Shown here piece after piece: positions 9,201 to 17,340 of a DNA stretch of 30,000 bases. Location: assembly GCF_932526225.1 (NCBI RefSeq), contig NC_064048.1, forward strand, positions 10,065,188-10,095,187, read 5' to 3'. The notes under the pieces were generated by a model, which had not been told where the DNA came from, made no database searches, and saw only the letters and a list, made by a program, of their open reading frames with translations. The stretch's first letter is position 1, and every line of letters begins with the position of its first letter. The translations under genes were made by a program, and so were the position numbers. The stretch comes from Nematostella vectensis (taxonomy: Eukaryota; Cnidaria; Anthozoa; Actiniaria; Edwardsiidae).

Positions 9201-12200
9201 CATCTTCATCATCACCGTCATCATTATTAACATCACCATCATTATTACATTATTATTATTACATTTCAGATTATCGTTATCACAGGCATCTTCATCTTGC
9301 AGAGCAATAGAAATAACACTAGACTAATCTCACGGCTCCCCCACCCCTCACCCCCTTCGCCTTTTCTACACACTTACGTTCATTTTAATAATCATTTTCC
9401 AGTCATCGTTGTAGAACTTGTTGAAGGCATCTGTCATGGTCTTTCTGTCGTCCTCCGGTGGGAAGTTCTTTTGCTTCATCACCGGACCATGGTCTTTGGC
9501 CATGAAGATGGCGTCGATGTTATACGCGGCCTTAATCACGTCCAACTCGAAAACGTCTATGTTCGCCTTCCATTTGCAGTCAGTTGAACAAGCATCGCTT
9601 ATGCGCTGGGCCTTTCTCAATTCCTAAGAACAAGAGATAAAGAAACGCACTCAAATTAGCGCATTCCAAAGTCTTTTTCGTAGCTTTTGTTACACGTGGA
9701 AGCTTTTAGTGGTTAGCACTCTGGTCTCTCAACGCTGCGGTCCGAGTTCGAATCTCGACTCTGAACTCGGGTATGGATTTGGATTTCGTACTGTAAGTGG
9801 GTTAAACTTGTTTCTCCTGTGTTTCCTAGTCTGTCAGACACAAAACCGAGGTCCCGTCTCCTTAAAATTGCTCTATCTTTTTTGCGGAGGGCCCAATGCT
9901 CATGATTAGTTCTAAGACGACTTCAAACTTATGCATATAATATGCACAGAAAAGACTACACCTTTTCAAATTTTATTGATTTATATGGTATTTTCTGTTT
10001 GCACATAGTGGGAGTAGTTCCGTAGCAGAGGGCATAGTTCCGTATCACTTATATTTACTTTATAACATATCATATCCCTTTCTTTTTGCTTAAAATTAAT
10101 GTATAAAAATGATTTTAACTTCGCAATGCAGCAGGTTAACAAACCAACAATCTTCAATGGGCTTTCGCTCGCGTGTCGCTAACAAATCCATATTGCAAAA
10201 AACAAAACGGTCTGATAGAATTTTTCCAAAATAAATGCCACAACCCACACAAATACTGAAACGGCAAAAAGGACAAAATGCAAATATGTAGAGGATAAGG
10301 TGAGCCTAGAATTGGGTGATTTATTTTGATAATTTTCGAGAGCTCAACAAAAAGCCGTTTTTATTTAAAGAACAAATGTGAATGTTACGGCAGCCGTAAT
10401 GCGTTGTTGTTGTAAGTTAGCCAGCCAATGATTTAACTATGCTTAACCTCGGCCGTTTTGTTTAAAATCATTTTCATATTGATATATCAATCACACTTTC
10501 AGTAATTATTTTAATATAGAATAATATTTTATTGAGTGCCAACTACTATTAAGGAGGTTGTCATTAAAATGAAGTTCTTAATTCAGCCGAATGACTGAAA
10601 TAAAAAGCCCACACAACCCCAAAAATTAACCGTTTAGAATTATAATTACTGAGATTAAAATGATTAATTGAGAACGGGATAATCAAATCAATCCTTTTCG
10701 CGGCTTTATATCTGCAGTCAAACCAAAAACACACTAGGAGCGCAGAGTGATACGGAACTATTCCCACGTCCTCCGTGAAGCACGAAAAACTAAAAGCAAT
10801 GTAAATCGAACAAATCGCATCAAGTCAGAAAAAAACCTATACACAAGACATTCGTTTAAAAATTAGGACATTTTTTCAAAGGAGTTATTGTTTTCATCTG
10901 ACTTTCGTGACGCGGGTCAGTTCACTGTGCAGTAAACGCCGCTCATTTTAGCAACAATTATGAAAATCGCTTCGAAATAATGATACTTTCTGAACAAACC
11001 ATTGGATGAAATAAGCTGGATTTATATCTCAGGAAAGGTTAATAGTTTTTATCATTTAGGTAGTTTTGGATTGTTCAAATCTTCAATATTCGAGGCAAAA
11101 AGATAAAAACAAAAGCTGAGTGATACGGAACTAGGACTGCTACGGGGCTGGTTATCGTACTGTAACGGGGACGTTACCCGCGTTTGCTATTCGTAAGAGT
11201 AGGGAATTGCTCCCGGTTTCACGGCCTAGCAATCTCTCTTTGGACCCTGAGGACGAAGAGCCACCATGATAGATGCGCCTCAATCGATGTGCCTCAATAG
11301 GTTATTCCAGCTATAACCATGCGCGCGCACTCACCATGGGAACCTACCTCAACTACCGGCATGCAGTGCGCGCTTCGTTTGATGAAAGCTTAAAAAAGCG
11401 CGCGCTGCATTCTGGTAGTTGCGGTAGGTTTCTATGGTTATGCACGCGCAAACTTATAGCTGGAATCGCCTATTGCATTGAGTAGCATTATTTTATTATA
11501 TTTTGAGCTATTGCTAGGACAAATAAACTCTGTATATTTCTATGACCATTTTTCGGTTATTTCCCCACCTCCTTCATATCGTTGAAGAGCCCCCACACTA
11601 CTCCTGCTGCGTCAGCGGATTTGCCCCTGTAAGTGACGTCACCCAACGATTCCTTCTGATTGTACGACTTCAGCAGCTCCGCCCATGACGTCACCAGTTT
11701 ACTCAGTACATCAAGCACGCCCACTGACCGGTCCATCTGTAGGCTCAGACATAATTTATTACAGTGTGCTAATATACACCCATTTTAAAAATGGCTGCAC
11801 TCGAGAATCCATGTGCCGTAACCCGCGGTGGTTCATGGGTAGCGTATAAACGGCTGAATCCTTGTATCTAAAAGCTGTGTGAATGTTGATAAAAACATAA
11901 ACAAGAATTATAAAACTTTTGTAACCTGGATTTGTATTTTATTTACCCTTTTTTGATTATTTACATGATACCCATGAAGCACTGCGGGTTACGATACACA
12001 GATTCTCGGAGTATGCAACCGTGTTTAACTATATGGTAAGTGTGGGGAAAATGCATCTTTATACCGAGAAATCGATATCGGTTCTCAGTTCTATAGAGTA
12101 GCGTTATTTCGGGGTTCCACTGTTTTGCTTATATGTTCGTGTAAGACGCCCTACGTCCGGGTCTTAGCAAGGATAAGGGTTTATGGAAAAATTATTATAA

Positions 12201-13466
12201 CTGAGGATATTTTAAAAAGAAAATTACCCACTTTTAATATTGAAAATGAAGAAAAATGACCCACTAATAACTGAGCATACTTTTGTAAAAAAATGACCCA
12301 CTAATAACTGAGCATACTTTTGTAAGAAAATGACCCACTAACAACTGAGCATACTTTTGTAAGAAAATGATCCACGTTTATACGGTCAAAGGGGGTGGAG
12401 GTGAAGAAGGATGCGCCATGTTCAATCAATCGGCTGCGAAGCCACGTGTTTCTGTTCTCAAGCCAGGGGGCCCATGCGCACTCAAGGACCAGGCCTACTT
12501 TATGTTTAATGGAAAATGGCTCTTTTTATTGTGGACTGTGAATCTCTCTGGGATAATACAGCTACTGCGCTGTCGTTCTGCCTTTTGTCTGTTTCATGAA
12601 ATAATCACAATTTGTAAGCCTCACCTTGGCCTTTGTTTTATCGTCAATTGTGCATTTCTTTTTGCCGGCTCCAGCGCCTGCCTTGATCAGATCAATAATT
12701 GGCGAAATAACCAAGACGGCGACAAGAAGACCTGACACGAACAAAGAGAATAGAATCAGGTCAAGATCAGATCAATAAGTAGCGAAATATCCAAGACGGC
12801 GAGAAGACCTGACAAGAAAATCAGCATGATATTCTTCTATTCAAGATCAGTGTGACTCGCCATAGAGCGGGAGCATAAAATGGCGGCGTGATTGGCCTTC
12901 TTTAAGAAGTGAAACTTATTACGCCTTCCGGAGCTATGACTTTTTCACACTCCTCTTTTTGTGGTTTTTTATTACCCGGCAAACCATGTAAACGCTCTAA
13001 GGCCAAGAGTCCTCGAGCTATGACTATTTCACACTGCTCCTCTTTTTGTGGTTTTTTATTACCCGGCAAACCATGTAAACGCTCTAAGGCTAAGAGTCCT
13101 CGAGCTATGACTATTTTACACTGCTCCTCTTTTTGTGGTTTTTTATTACCCGGCAAACCATGTAAACGCTTTAAGGCCAAGAGTCCTCGAGCTATGACTA
13201 TTTTACACTGCTCCTCTTTTTGTGGTTTTTTATTACCCAGCAAACCATGTAAACGCTTTAAGGCCAAGAGTCCTCGAGCTATGACTATTTCACACTGCCT
13301 CTCTTTTTGTGGTTTTTCATTACCCGGCAAACCATGTAAACGCTCTAAGGCCAAGAGTCCTCGAGCTATGACTATTTCACACTGCTCCTCTTTTTTGTGT
13401 TTTTTTATTACCCGGCAAACCATGTAAACGCTCTAAGGCTAAGAGTCCTCTGGATCGGTAACCATA

Positions 13467-13506
<40 letters not shown>

Positions 13507-14640
13507 TTTTTTGGGGGGGGGGAACTTGCCCCCAGTGCCCCACCCCCTGCTAACGGCCCTGGATTACAATGGTAACAGTTTGTGGTACGCAGGTTATTAT
13601 TTTCCGACTGACGACCCTTCCATTTTGTCTCGGATTAATGACCACTCTTTCCCCCCGGCCTGATTTTATCCATCTCTCTTTTATCTGATTTTATCCAATT
13701 TTGAGTAGAAGCAACAACAACTTTGTGGAAGACTAGACCTCGCTTAGTTTTAATCACCTGCAACGACTTTAATTATGCGGTTCCTGATGGTGTTGTTGAC
13801 GGTCTGCTCGACTCCTTCCTCTACTTCTTCTTCCACTGCTTCATCCACAGCATCCTCGACGGCGTTTTCTACCGCTTCCTCAACAGCCTGGTCAAGACAA
13901 CATGGAATGATCATCATCGCTATCGGCATACCACCATAATTATCACCTATTATCATCACCATTATCATTACTATCACCATTACCATTATTATCACCTTCA
14001 CCATCATCACCTATCATCATCCCTATCACCGTCACTATCACCATCATCATCATAATCATCTCCATCTTCATCATCACCATCTTCATCGTCATCATCATCG
14101 TCATCATCACCACCACCACCACCACCACCACCACCACCACCACCACCACCACCACCACCACCACCACCACCACCATCATCAACACCACCACTATCACCAT
14201 TATCATCATCATCACCATCACCAACATCTTCTATCATCCCTATTATCAGCAGCCTCATCATTTTCACCTCCACCATCTTCATCTCCACTACTCACTATTA
14301 TTATCATCATCATCACATTATCATCATCATTATCACATTATCATAATCATTCTAGTTATCAACATCATCATCACATTATCATAATCACACCCAGTCATCA
14401 TCATAACATTATCATTATCATTCCAATCACTATCACCACATAATTATAATCATTATTTTCATCATCACCACGATCATCAGCATCACCATAACTTACAGCC
14501 TCGACTTGCTCCTCAACTGCTTCTTCCACAGCATCTTCCACAGCGTCCTCGACTGCTTCCTCTACAGCATTTTCAACCGTTTCCTCTACGACTTCTTCAA
14601 CTATCTCCTCGACGGTTTCCTCGACCGCTGCACTAGCCAT
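6068..14640 (-). CDS. Gene B: complete diverged paralogue of genes A and C, 426 aa, 8 exons
   Basis: Family not recognised. Minus-strand exons: 14497-14640, 13758-13887, 12625-12731, 11569-11736, 9378-9623, 8349-8516, 7298-7433 and 6068-6249. They total 1281 nt with consistent phases and GT-AG introns. Residues 1-91 are Val/Glu tetrapeptide repeats (AVEE, AVED), very acidic. About 92-110 is hydrophobic (GLLVAVLVISPIIDLI), followed by AGAGAGKKKC. At 184-201 lies ELRKAQRISDACSTDCKW, with Cys195 and Cys199 matching gene C. The C-terminal 160 residues are Lys/Ala/Glu-rich and probably helical; it ends LEEHKAKK. The C-terminus aligns with gene C (NATFQLPDAQIKIMHI versus NQEFGSPAVQDKMHQI), which validates exons 7 and 8. 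No signal peptide. The single hydrophobic segment could be a membrane anchor or a buried helix. Confidence 0.85.
6464..6636. mobile_element. MITE with CAGGGC..GTAGCAG termini and 5-bp target duplication
   Basis: 173-bp element with inverted ends (cagggctgtagcag / ctgctacggccctg) flanked by CTCAA at 6459-6463 and 6637-6641. The interior has G-runs and the phrase cacagccacgcccct. Ends starting CAGGG and a 5-bp duplication suggest a hAT-like non-autonomous DNA transposon; the class is inferred. It lies downstream of exon 8's acceptor, in the last intron of gene B. Confidence 0.8.
7298..7433 (-). CDS. Gene B exon 7 with possible alternative 3' end
   Basis: Acceptor TTGCAG, donor AAAG|GTACCA; 136 bp, phase 0 to 1, joining exon 8 in frame. 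It encodes TKIVFNEWNARINEHAAIPI, then YGISSLKHW, similar to gene C IPFYGWVKSQ. If the donor is not used, the frame stays open to a TGA at 7182-7184, directly followed by AATAAA. Confidence 0.75.
7481..7669. mobile_element. Second copy of the CAGGGCCGTAGCAG MITE
   Basis: 189 bp, starting cagggccgtagcagg and ending cctgctacggcttg, with the same internal phrases as the 6464 copy. Intron 6 of gene B. No clean target duplication seen. Confidence 0.75.
8081..8330. mobile_element. 250-bp MITE with perfect 20-bp inverted ends
   Basis: gcgctaagagatcacgtgac at 8081-8100 is the exact reverse complement of 8311-8330. The interior is AT-rich without coding potential. It lies in intron 6 of gene B, 18 bp from the exon 6 donor. 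Confidence 0.8.
8349..8516 (-). CDS. Gene B exon 6
   Basis: 168 bp, phase 0-0, donor GAG|GTGAGG. It encodes AQKNLTKAVKAGAAKAAQEA and on to KSAADAE. The acceptor (ACCCCACAG) directly follows the long GTG/GAT microsatellite (on the coding strand) and has almost no pyrimidine tract. Confidence 0.75.
8526..9255. repeat. CAN (CAC/CAT) trinucleotide microsatellite, about 0.7 kb
   Basis: Almost pure CAC with interspersed CAT triplets, more CAT/ATT-rich toward 9050-9255. It lies in intron 5 of gene B, where the coding strand reads GTG/ATG/GGT. Long His, Pro, Thr, Val and Gly ORFs across it are artefacts. Confidence 0.97.
9378..9623 (-). CDS. Gene B exon 5, CxxxCxW segment
   Basis: Acceptor TTCTTAG, donor AAC|GTAAGT; 246 bp, 82 codons, phase 0-0. 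It contains ACSTDCKWKANIDVFEL, matching ECSESCAWQANLQVFTL of gene C. It continues unbroken through the region where gene C has its minisatellite intron (KDHGPVMKQKNFPPEDDRKT). Confidence 0.85.
9700..9907 (+). mobile_element. tRNA-derived SINE
   Basis: An A-box-like tagtggttagcac at 9707 and a B-box-like gagttcgaatctc near 9744-9756 are spaced as in a tRNA promoter. The body phrases (ctgtgtttcctagtctgtca, gaggtcccgtctc) recur in the element at 17341-17664. Intron 4 of gene B. Confidence 0.65.
10014..11150. mobile_element. About 1.1-kb non-autonomous element with inverted ends
   Basis: Left end gtagttccgtagcagagggc...tagttccgtatcac is matched in reverse by gtgatacggaactaggactg...ctacggggct at 11118-11150. 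A further inverted copy of the end (gtgatacggaactattccca) lies inside at 10747-10766. AT-rich interior with no supported gene. Ends share ccgtagcag with the 170-bp MITE family, hinting at a larger relative. Intron 4 of gene B. Confidence 0.55.
11295..11475. mobile_element. 181-bp foldback (hairpin) element
   Basis: The two halves are imperfect reverse complements along arms of about 80 bp (caatagg...gcgcgct against agcgcgc...cctattg), with a loop near 11385. Miniature inverted-repeat element in intron 4 of gene B, 94 bp from exon 4. Confidence 0.75.
11569..11736 (-). CDS. Gene B exon 4
   Basis: Acceptor CTACAG, donor GAG|GTGGGG; 168 bp, 56 codons, phase 0-0. It encodes MDRSVGVLDVLTKLVTSWAE and ends GLFNDMKE. 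Its pattern matches gene C exon 4 (GMFSRWNGVLKGL ... FYGVLDTIKK). The internal Met is not a start. Confidence 0.8.
11793..12019. mobile_element. Foldback element with about 50-bp arms
   Basis: The left arm (ggctgcactcgagaatccat...ttcatgggta) is repeated in reverse orientation at 11970-12019 with about 80% match. Between them is AT-rich filler. Intron 3 of gene B. Confidence 0.7.
12225..12375. repeat. 37-bp minisatellite, about 4 copies
   Basis: Unit tgacccactaataactgagc plus atacttttgta, with starts at 12257, 12294, 12331 and 12368. Intron 3 of gene B. Confidence 0.85.
12625..12731 (-). CDS. Gene B exon 3, hydrophobic segment
   Basis: Acceptor GTGTCAG, donor AAG|GTGAGG; 107 bp, phase 1 to 0. 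It encodes GLLVAVLVISPIIDLIKAGA then GAGKKKCTIDDKTKAK. It is shorter than gene C exon 3 because the part equivalent to SLEKVQNALDQ is absent. Confidence 0.8.
12765..12808 (-). pseudogene. Partial duplicate of gene B exon 3
   Basis: About 80 bp upstream (in gene orientation) of exon 3 lies a copy of its acceptor (TTGTCAG) and first 44 or so bases. It reads GLLAVLDISLLIDLI and then meets a stop. It has a 3-bp deletion and several substitutions and no donor, so it is a broken copy or decoy acceptor. Confidence 0.65.
12931..13450. repeat. 87-bp minisatellite, 6 copies
   Basis: Starts of gagctatgac at 12931, 13015, 13102, 13189, 13276 and 13363 give a first unit of 84 bp and then 87 bp. The period is a multiple of three, so ORFs of about 170 codons run through on both strands. 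It lies in intron 2 of gene B and I regard it as non-coding. Confidence 0.92.
13464..13561. mobile_element. TA/T/G tract joined to truncated MITE end
   Basis: A (TA)n tract, a T-run and a G-run lead into gtgccccaccccctgctaac and ggccctgg, the right end of the CAGGGCCGTAGCAG MITE. The left end is missing. Confidence 0.6.
13758..13887 (-). CDS. Gene B exon 2, Val/Glu repeat
   Basis: Acceptor GACCAG, donor GTGATT; 130 bp, ends in phase 1. It continues the AVEE/AVED repeats and closes with QTVNNTIRNRIIKVVAG. Confidence 0.8.
13930..14480. repeat. CAT/CAC microsatellite in intron 1 of gene B
   Basis: Interrupted CAT/CAC/ATT triplets; the purest CAC part is 14108-14174. Fills most of intron 1 of gene B. 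Confidence 0.93.
14497..14640 (-). CDS. Gene B exon 1, Val/Glu repeat, start codon
   Basis: ATG at 14640; 144 bp (48 codons) ending in phase 0 at GTAAGT. It encodes MASAAVEETVEEIVEEVVEE followed by AVEE/AVED units. Position and tetrapeptide rhythm match exons 1-2 of genes A and C, but Val/Glu/Asp replace Ala/Glu/Thr. Confidence 0.85.
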
Positions 14641-14687
14641 TTTATGATGCTTTCTGAGCAGAAAAGATTGAATTTTTCGATATTTAA

Positions 14688-15824
14688 GAAAGACCAGTCG
14701 CGCGTCAGTTTTACGCCTCCGGTTATCACTCAAAGCATCCTACGGTTTATTCAAGCAAGTAGCTGATATATTTTTTAATCATATTTAATAATGATTATTA
14801 GGACTCAGTCATAAATGGTCATTTCTAAAATAAACCTTATATTTTCAGTTGTGAACAACAACAATTAAATTGGCGATTGGCTTTGTTTAGAATAATTTTC
14901 AGAGCCTCTTGGCACCAAAATGGTTACTTCTTGGACTAGTGCTTTAATCACAATAACTAATGCTCACAGTCGCTTTCACTTTTTACAAGGTCAAATGGGA
15001 GGGGATCTAAAAACACAATGGTGTCACAACAGCAATAATCTAACATCCAAGTTGCTTTATATTTTAGCTTGCACATTCGTCAGGCATGAAGTGTAATTAA
15101 TTATGGAAGTTCTATTCAAGTTAGCCATGCATTGCCGTTACTAGGGTTGTTTGGAAAAATACAAGTTATCACGCAAAGTAAGCTCCTTTATTTATAAAGG
15201 ATAACGGCTACAAAGATAGCTAGAAATCGAATAAACGATATTTAATCAAAAGACGTTTTTTAAAACTTGTTAGCCTATTTATAACGAAACTTTACATTCC
15301 GTTCCATGGAGCGAGGCTCCCAAGCATTTAAAAGAATGCATCTCTAGATTTAAGCATCATACTAAAGTGTATTTGATTGAGTAACTATAGAACTTAACAG
15401 AATTGATGAATAGATACACAAAATATAGATAGGTTTTAGCCTTCTCCTTTGCTGCTATTGATTAATTGAAATGGATGATTAACTAGTTTGCTATTTTGTT
15501 TTCTTAAAGGGTTTACCATTAGAGATCTTACCGGTGCAATCTTGATTAGCGCCGAACTACAAGACAAAGACGGAGCAATGAACGCCTATATATATTGTGA
15601 AGTTTGAATTGTCAACTTCCGAGTGGCGTCCGAGTGACATCCGATGACAGCCGAATGACGTCTAAGTGACGTCCAATTGCATCCAAGTGGTCATCCGAGT
15701 CCTCTTATATCTATTGTTAACAAGATTTTTTTTTTTTTTTTACCGTGCAGCCTTCAGAGTTGTCAGTTATTCATCGATGCCTTTTGGAATCTTGAGTGCT
15801 TTAAAAACCTAACTATTCTAACTT
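14688..15824. repeat. Block X, copy 1 (upstream of gene B), left part
   Basis: Starting 48 bp upstream of the gene B ATG, this segment is repeated in direct orientation at 17662-18600 (up to about 15634 here), and its last part (from 15541) again at 19460-19737. It probably carries the gene B promoter region. It includes several tgacgtc/tgacatc motifs at 15620-15690. The copies differ by scattered substitutions and small indels. I see no exon in it. Confidence 0.85.
15815..15824. repeat. Left target-site duplication of the retrozyme
   Basis: ATTCTAACTT here is repeated exactly at 17169-17178 and occurs once, uninterrupted, in the unoccupied copy of the block (19724-19733). Confidence 0.85.
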
Positions 15825-15911
15825 GTGAACTTTAGAAGCACACTAGCATACACACATTGGCACCAGTCGGGCCAAGACGGGACGCTAGCACAGTCTATTA
15901 CCCGTGCAGTT

Positions 15912-15968
15912 CGGCAACCATGGACAGCTGTTTCGTCCTTATTAGGACTCGTCAGCATGGCATAGCCG
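15912..15968 (-). ncRNA. Hammerhead ribozyme, copy 1 (type I, intact core)
   Basis: Minus strand in order: CGGC, UAUG, CCAUG, CUGACGA (15949-15955), GUCCU-AAUA-AGGAC, GAAA (15931-15934), C-AGCU-G stem-loop III, GUC, CAUGG, UU, GCCG. Stem I pairs CCAUG/CAUGG and CGGC/GCCG around an internal loop. Stem II has 5 bp. Stem III has only the A-U and C-G pairs with an AGCU loop. All invariant core bases are present. Predicted cleavage is after the C of GUC, between 15923 and 15922. Confidence 0.92.
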
Positions 15969-16266
15969 GTTTGCCTCAGTTAAACTTCATCGGCAAAATA
16001 AACTGCAGGGCGACTTCGACTCGAACGAAGTGCTTTAAACCACAGCTTAGATCCATGTGGGATCTAGAGCTGCGACCGGGCTAGCGTGATGCCAATTGTG
16101 CGGATCACGCATGCGACCTTTGCTAGTCTAAAACTCCGTCGGATAGCCAAACTATCCTTCCGAGTATGTATACATAAATGTGAACTTTAGAAGCACACTA
16201 GCATCCACACATTGGCACCAGTCGGGCCAAGACGGGACGCTAGCACAGTCTATTACCCGTGCAGTT

Positions 16267-16323
16267 CGGCAACCATGGACAGCTGTTTCGTCCTTATTAG
16301 GACTCGTCAGCATGGCATAGCCG
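16267..16323 (-). ncRNA. Hammerhead ribozyme, copy 2 (intact core)
   Basis: Identical motif 355 bp further on; predicted cleavage between 16278 and 16277. With copies 1 and 3 it bounds full 355-nt monomers. Confidence 0.92.
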
Positions 16324-16621
16324 GTTTGCCTCAGTTAAACTTTATCGGCAAAGAAAAACTGCAGGGCGACTTCGACTCGAACGAAGTGCTTTAAACCACA
16401 GCTTAGATCCATGTGGGATCTAGAGCTGCGACCGGGCTAGCGTGATGCCAATTGTGCGGATCACGCATGCGACTTTGCTAGTCTAAAACTCCGTCGGATA
16501 GCCAAACTATCCTTCCGAGTATGTATACATAAATGTGAACTTTAGAAGCACACTAGCATACACACATTGGCACCAGTCGGGCCAAGACGGGACGCTAGCA
16601 CAGTCTATTACCCGTGCAGTT

Positions 16622-16678
16622 CGGCAACCATGGACAGCTGTTTCGTCCTTATTAGGACTCGTCAGCATGGCATAGCCG
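16622..16678 (-). ncRNA. Hammerhead ribozyme, copy 3 (intact core)
   Basis: Identical motif; predicted cleavage between 16633 and 16632. Confidence 0.92.
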
Positions 16679-16928
16679 GTTTGCCTCAGTTAAACTTTAT
16701 CGGCAAAGAAAAACTGCAGGGCGACTTCGACTCGAACGAAGTGCTTTAAACCACAGCTTAGATCCATGTGGGATCTAGAGCTGCGACCGGGCTAGCGTGA
16801 TGCCAATTGTGCGGATCACGCATGCGACCTTTGCTAGTCTAAAACTCCGTCGGATAGCCAAACTATCCTTGCGAGTATGTATACATAAATGTGAACTTTA
16901 GAAGCACACTAGCATACACACATTATGC

Positions 16929-16981
16929 CATGCCATGCTTACGAGTCCTAATAAGGACGAAACAGCTGTCCATGGTTGCCG
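16929..16981 (+). ncRNA. Damaged hammerhead ribozyme in inverted tail
   Basis: The core box reads CUUACGA (16938-16944) instead of CUGACGA, losing the invariant G5, and the outer 5' side of stem I is missing. Stem II, GAAA, loop III and GUC are kept. Probably inactive. Confidence 0.8.
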
Positions 16982-17024
16982 AACTGCACGGGTTTTTTGC
17001 CGATGAAGTTTAACTGAGGCAAAC

Positions 17025-17081
17025 CGGCTATGCCATGCTGACGAGTCCTAATAAGGACGAAACAGCTGTCCATGGTTGCCG
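17025..17081 (+). ncRNA. Hammerhead ribozyme in inverted tail (intact core)
   Basis: Same motif as copies 1-3 but on the plus strand: CUGACGA at 17038-17044, GUC ending at 17070, predicted cleavage after 17070. Confidence 0.9.
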
Positions 17082-17168
17082 AACTGCACGGGTAATAGAC
17101 TGTGCTAGCGTCCCGTCTTGGCCCGACTGGTGCCAATGTGTGTATGCTAGTGTGCTTCTAAAGTTCAC

Positions 17169-17178
17169 ATTCTAACTT
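17169..17178. repeat. Right target-site duplication of the retrozyme
   Basis: ATTCTAACTT, identical to 15815-15824. The host sequence then resumes with gacaagcctttttgaagacg, as at 19734. Confidence 0.85.
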
Positions 17179-17340
17179 GACAAGCCTTTTTGAAGACGCG
17201 ACGAATCCCGCAGTGAATATGGCACAAAACTTTACTCTCACATAGTTCACATAAGAATACATTTTTGAAATTAAGCGAGAACATAATGTTAAACTTGAGT
17301 GAAAAAAAGGGTGATCATATTATGATTATATTACTTTGAT
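17179..17340. repeat. Block X, copy 1, right part
   Basis: Continues block X after the retrozyme; matches 19734-19900 closely (gacaagcctttttgaagacg onward). Confidence 0.85.

Larger units (their letters stand above)
15825..17168 (-). mobile_element. Retrozyme: tandem 355-bp hammerhead-ribozyme element with inverted tail
   Basis: Three direct units begin with gtgaactttagaagcacact at 15825, 16180 and 16535, a period of 355 bp; a fourth begins at 16891 and is cut off near 16924. From there to 17168 the sequence is inverted, so the whole insertion begins gtgaac and ends gttcac. Each unit carries a hammerhead motif on the minus strand. No protein is encoded; the 60-75 codon ORFs starting at 15857, 16212 and 16567 are incidental. 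Known retrozymes are non-autonomous retroelements that spread through self-cleaved circular RNA using another element's reverse transcriptase; applying that mechanism here is an inference from structure. Confidence 0.88.

Noticed and set aside
8397-9327. Poly-His, poly-Pro, poly-Val and poly-Gly ORFs
   Set aside because: Translations of the CAN microsatellite in different frames.
9700-9780. Functional tRNA gene
   Set aside because: A and B boxes are present but I could not form a full cloverleaf with an acceptor stem, and the downstream body matches a second copy at 17341, so it is a SINE.
12367-12735. 122-codon plus-strand ORF
   Set aside because: Overlaps the well-supported exon 3 of gene B on the other strand and a 37-bp minisatellite.
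12902-13427. ORFs of about 172 codons on both strands
   Set aside because: 87-bp tandem repeat in an intron; no domain, both strands equally open.
15857-16084. Repeated 60-75 codon ORFs in the retrozyme units
   Set aside because: They lie on the strand opposite the ribozyme and cross the hammerhead core; the recurrence is due to the unit repeat.
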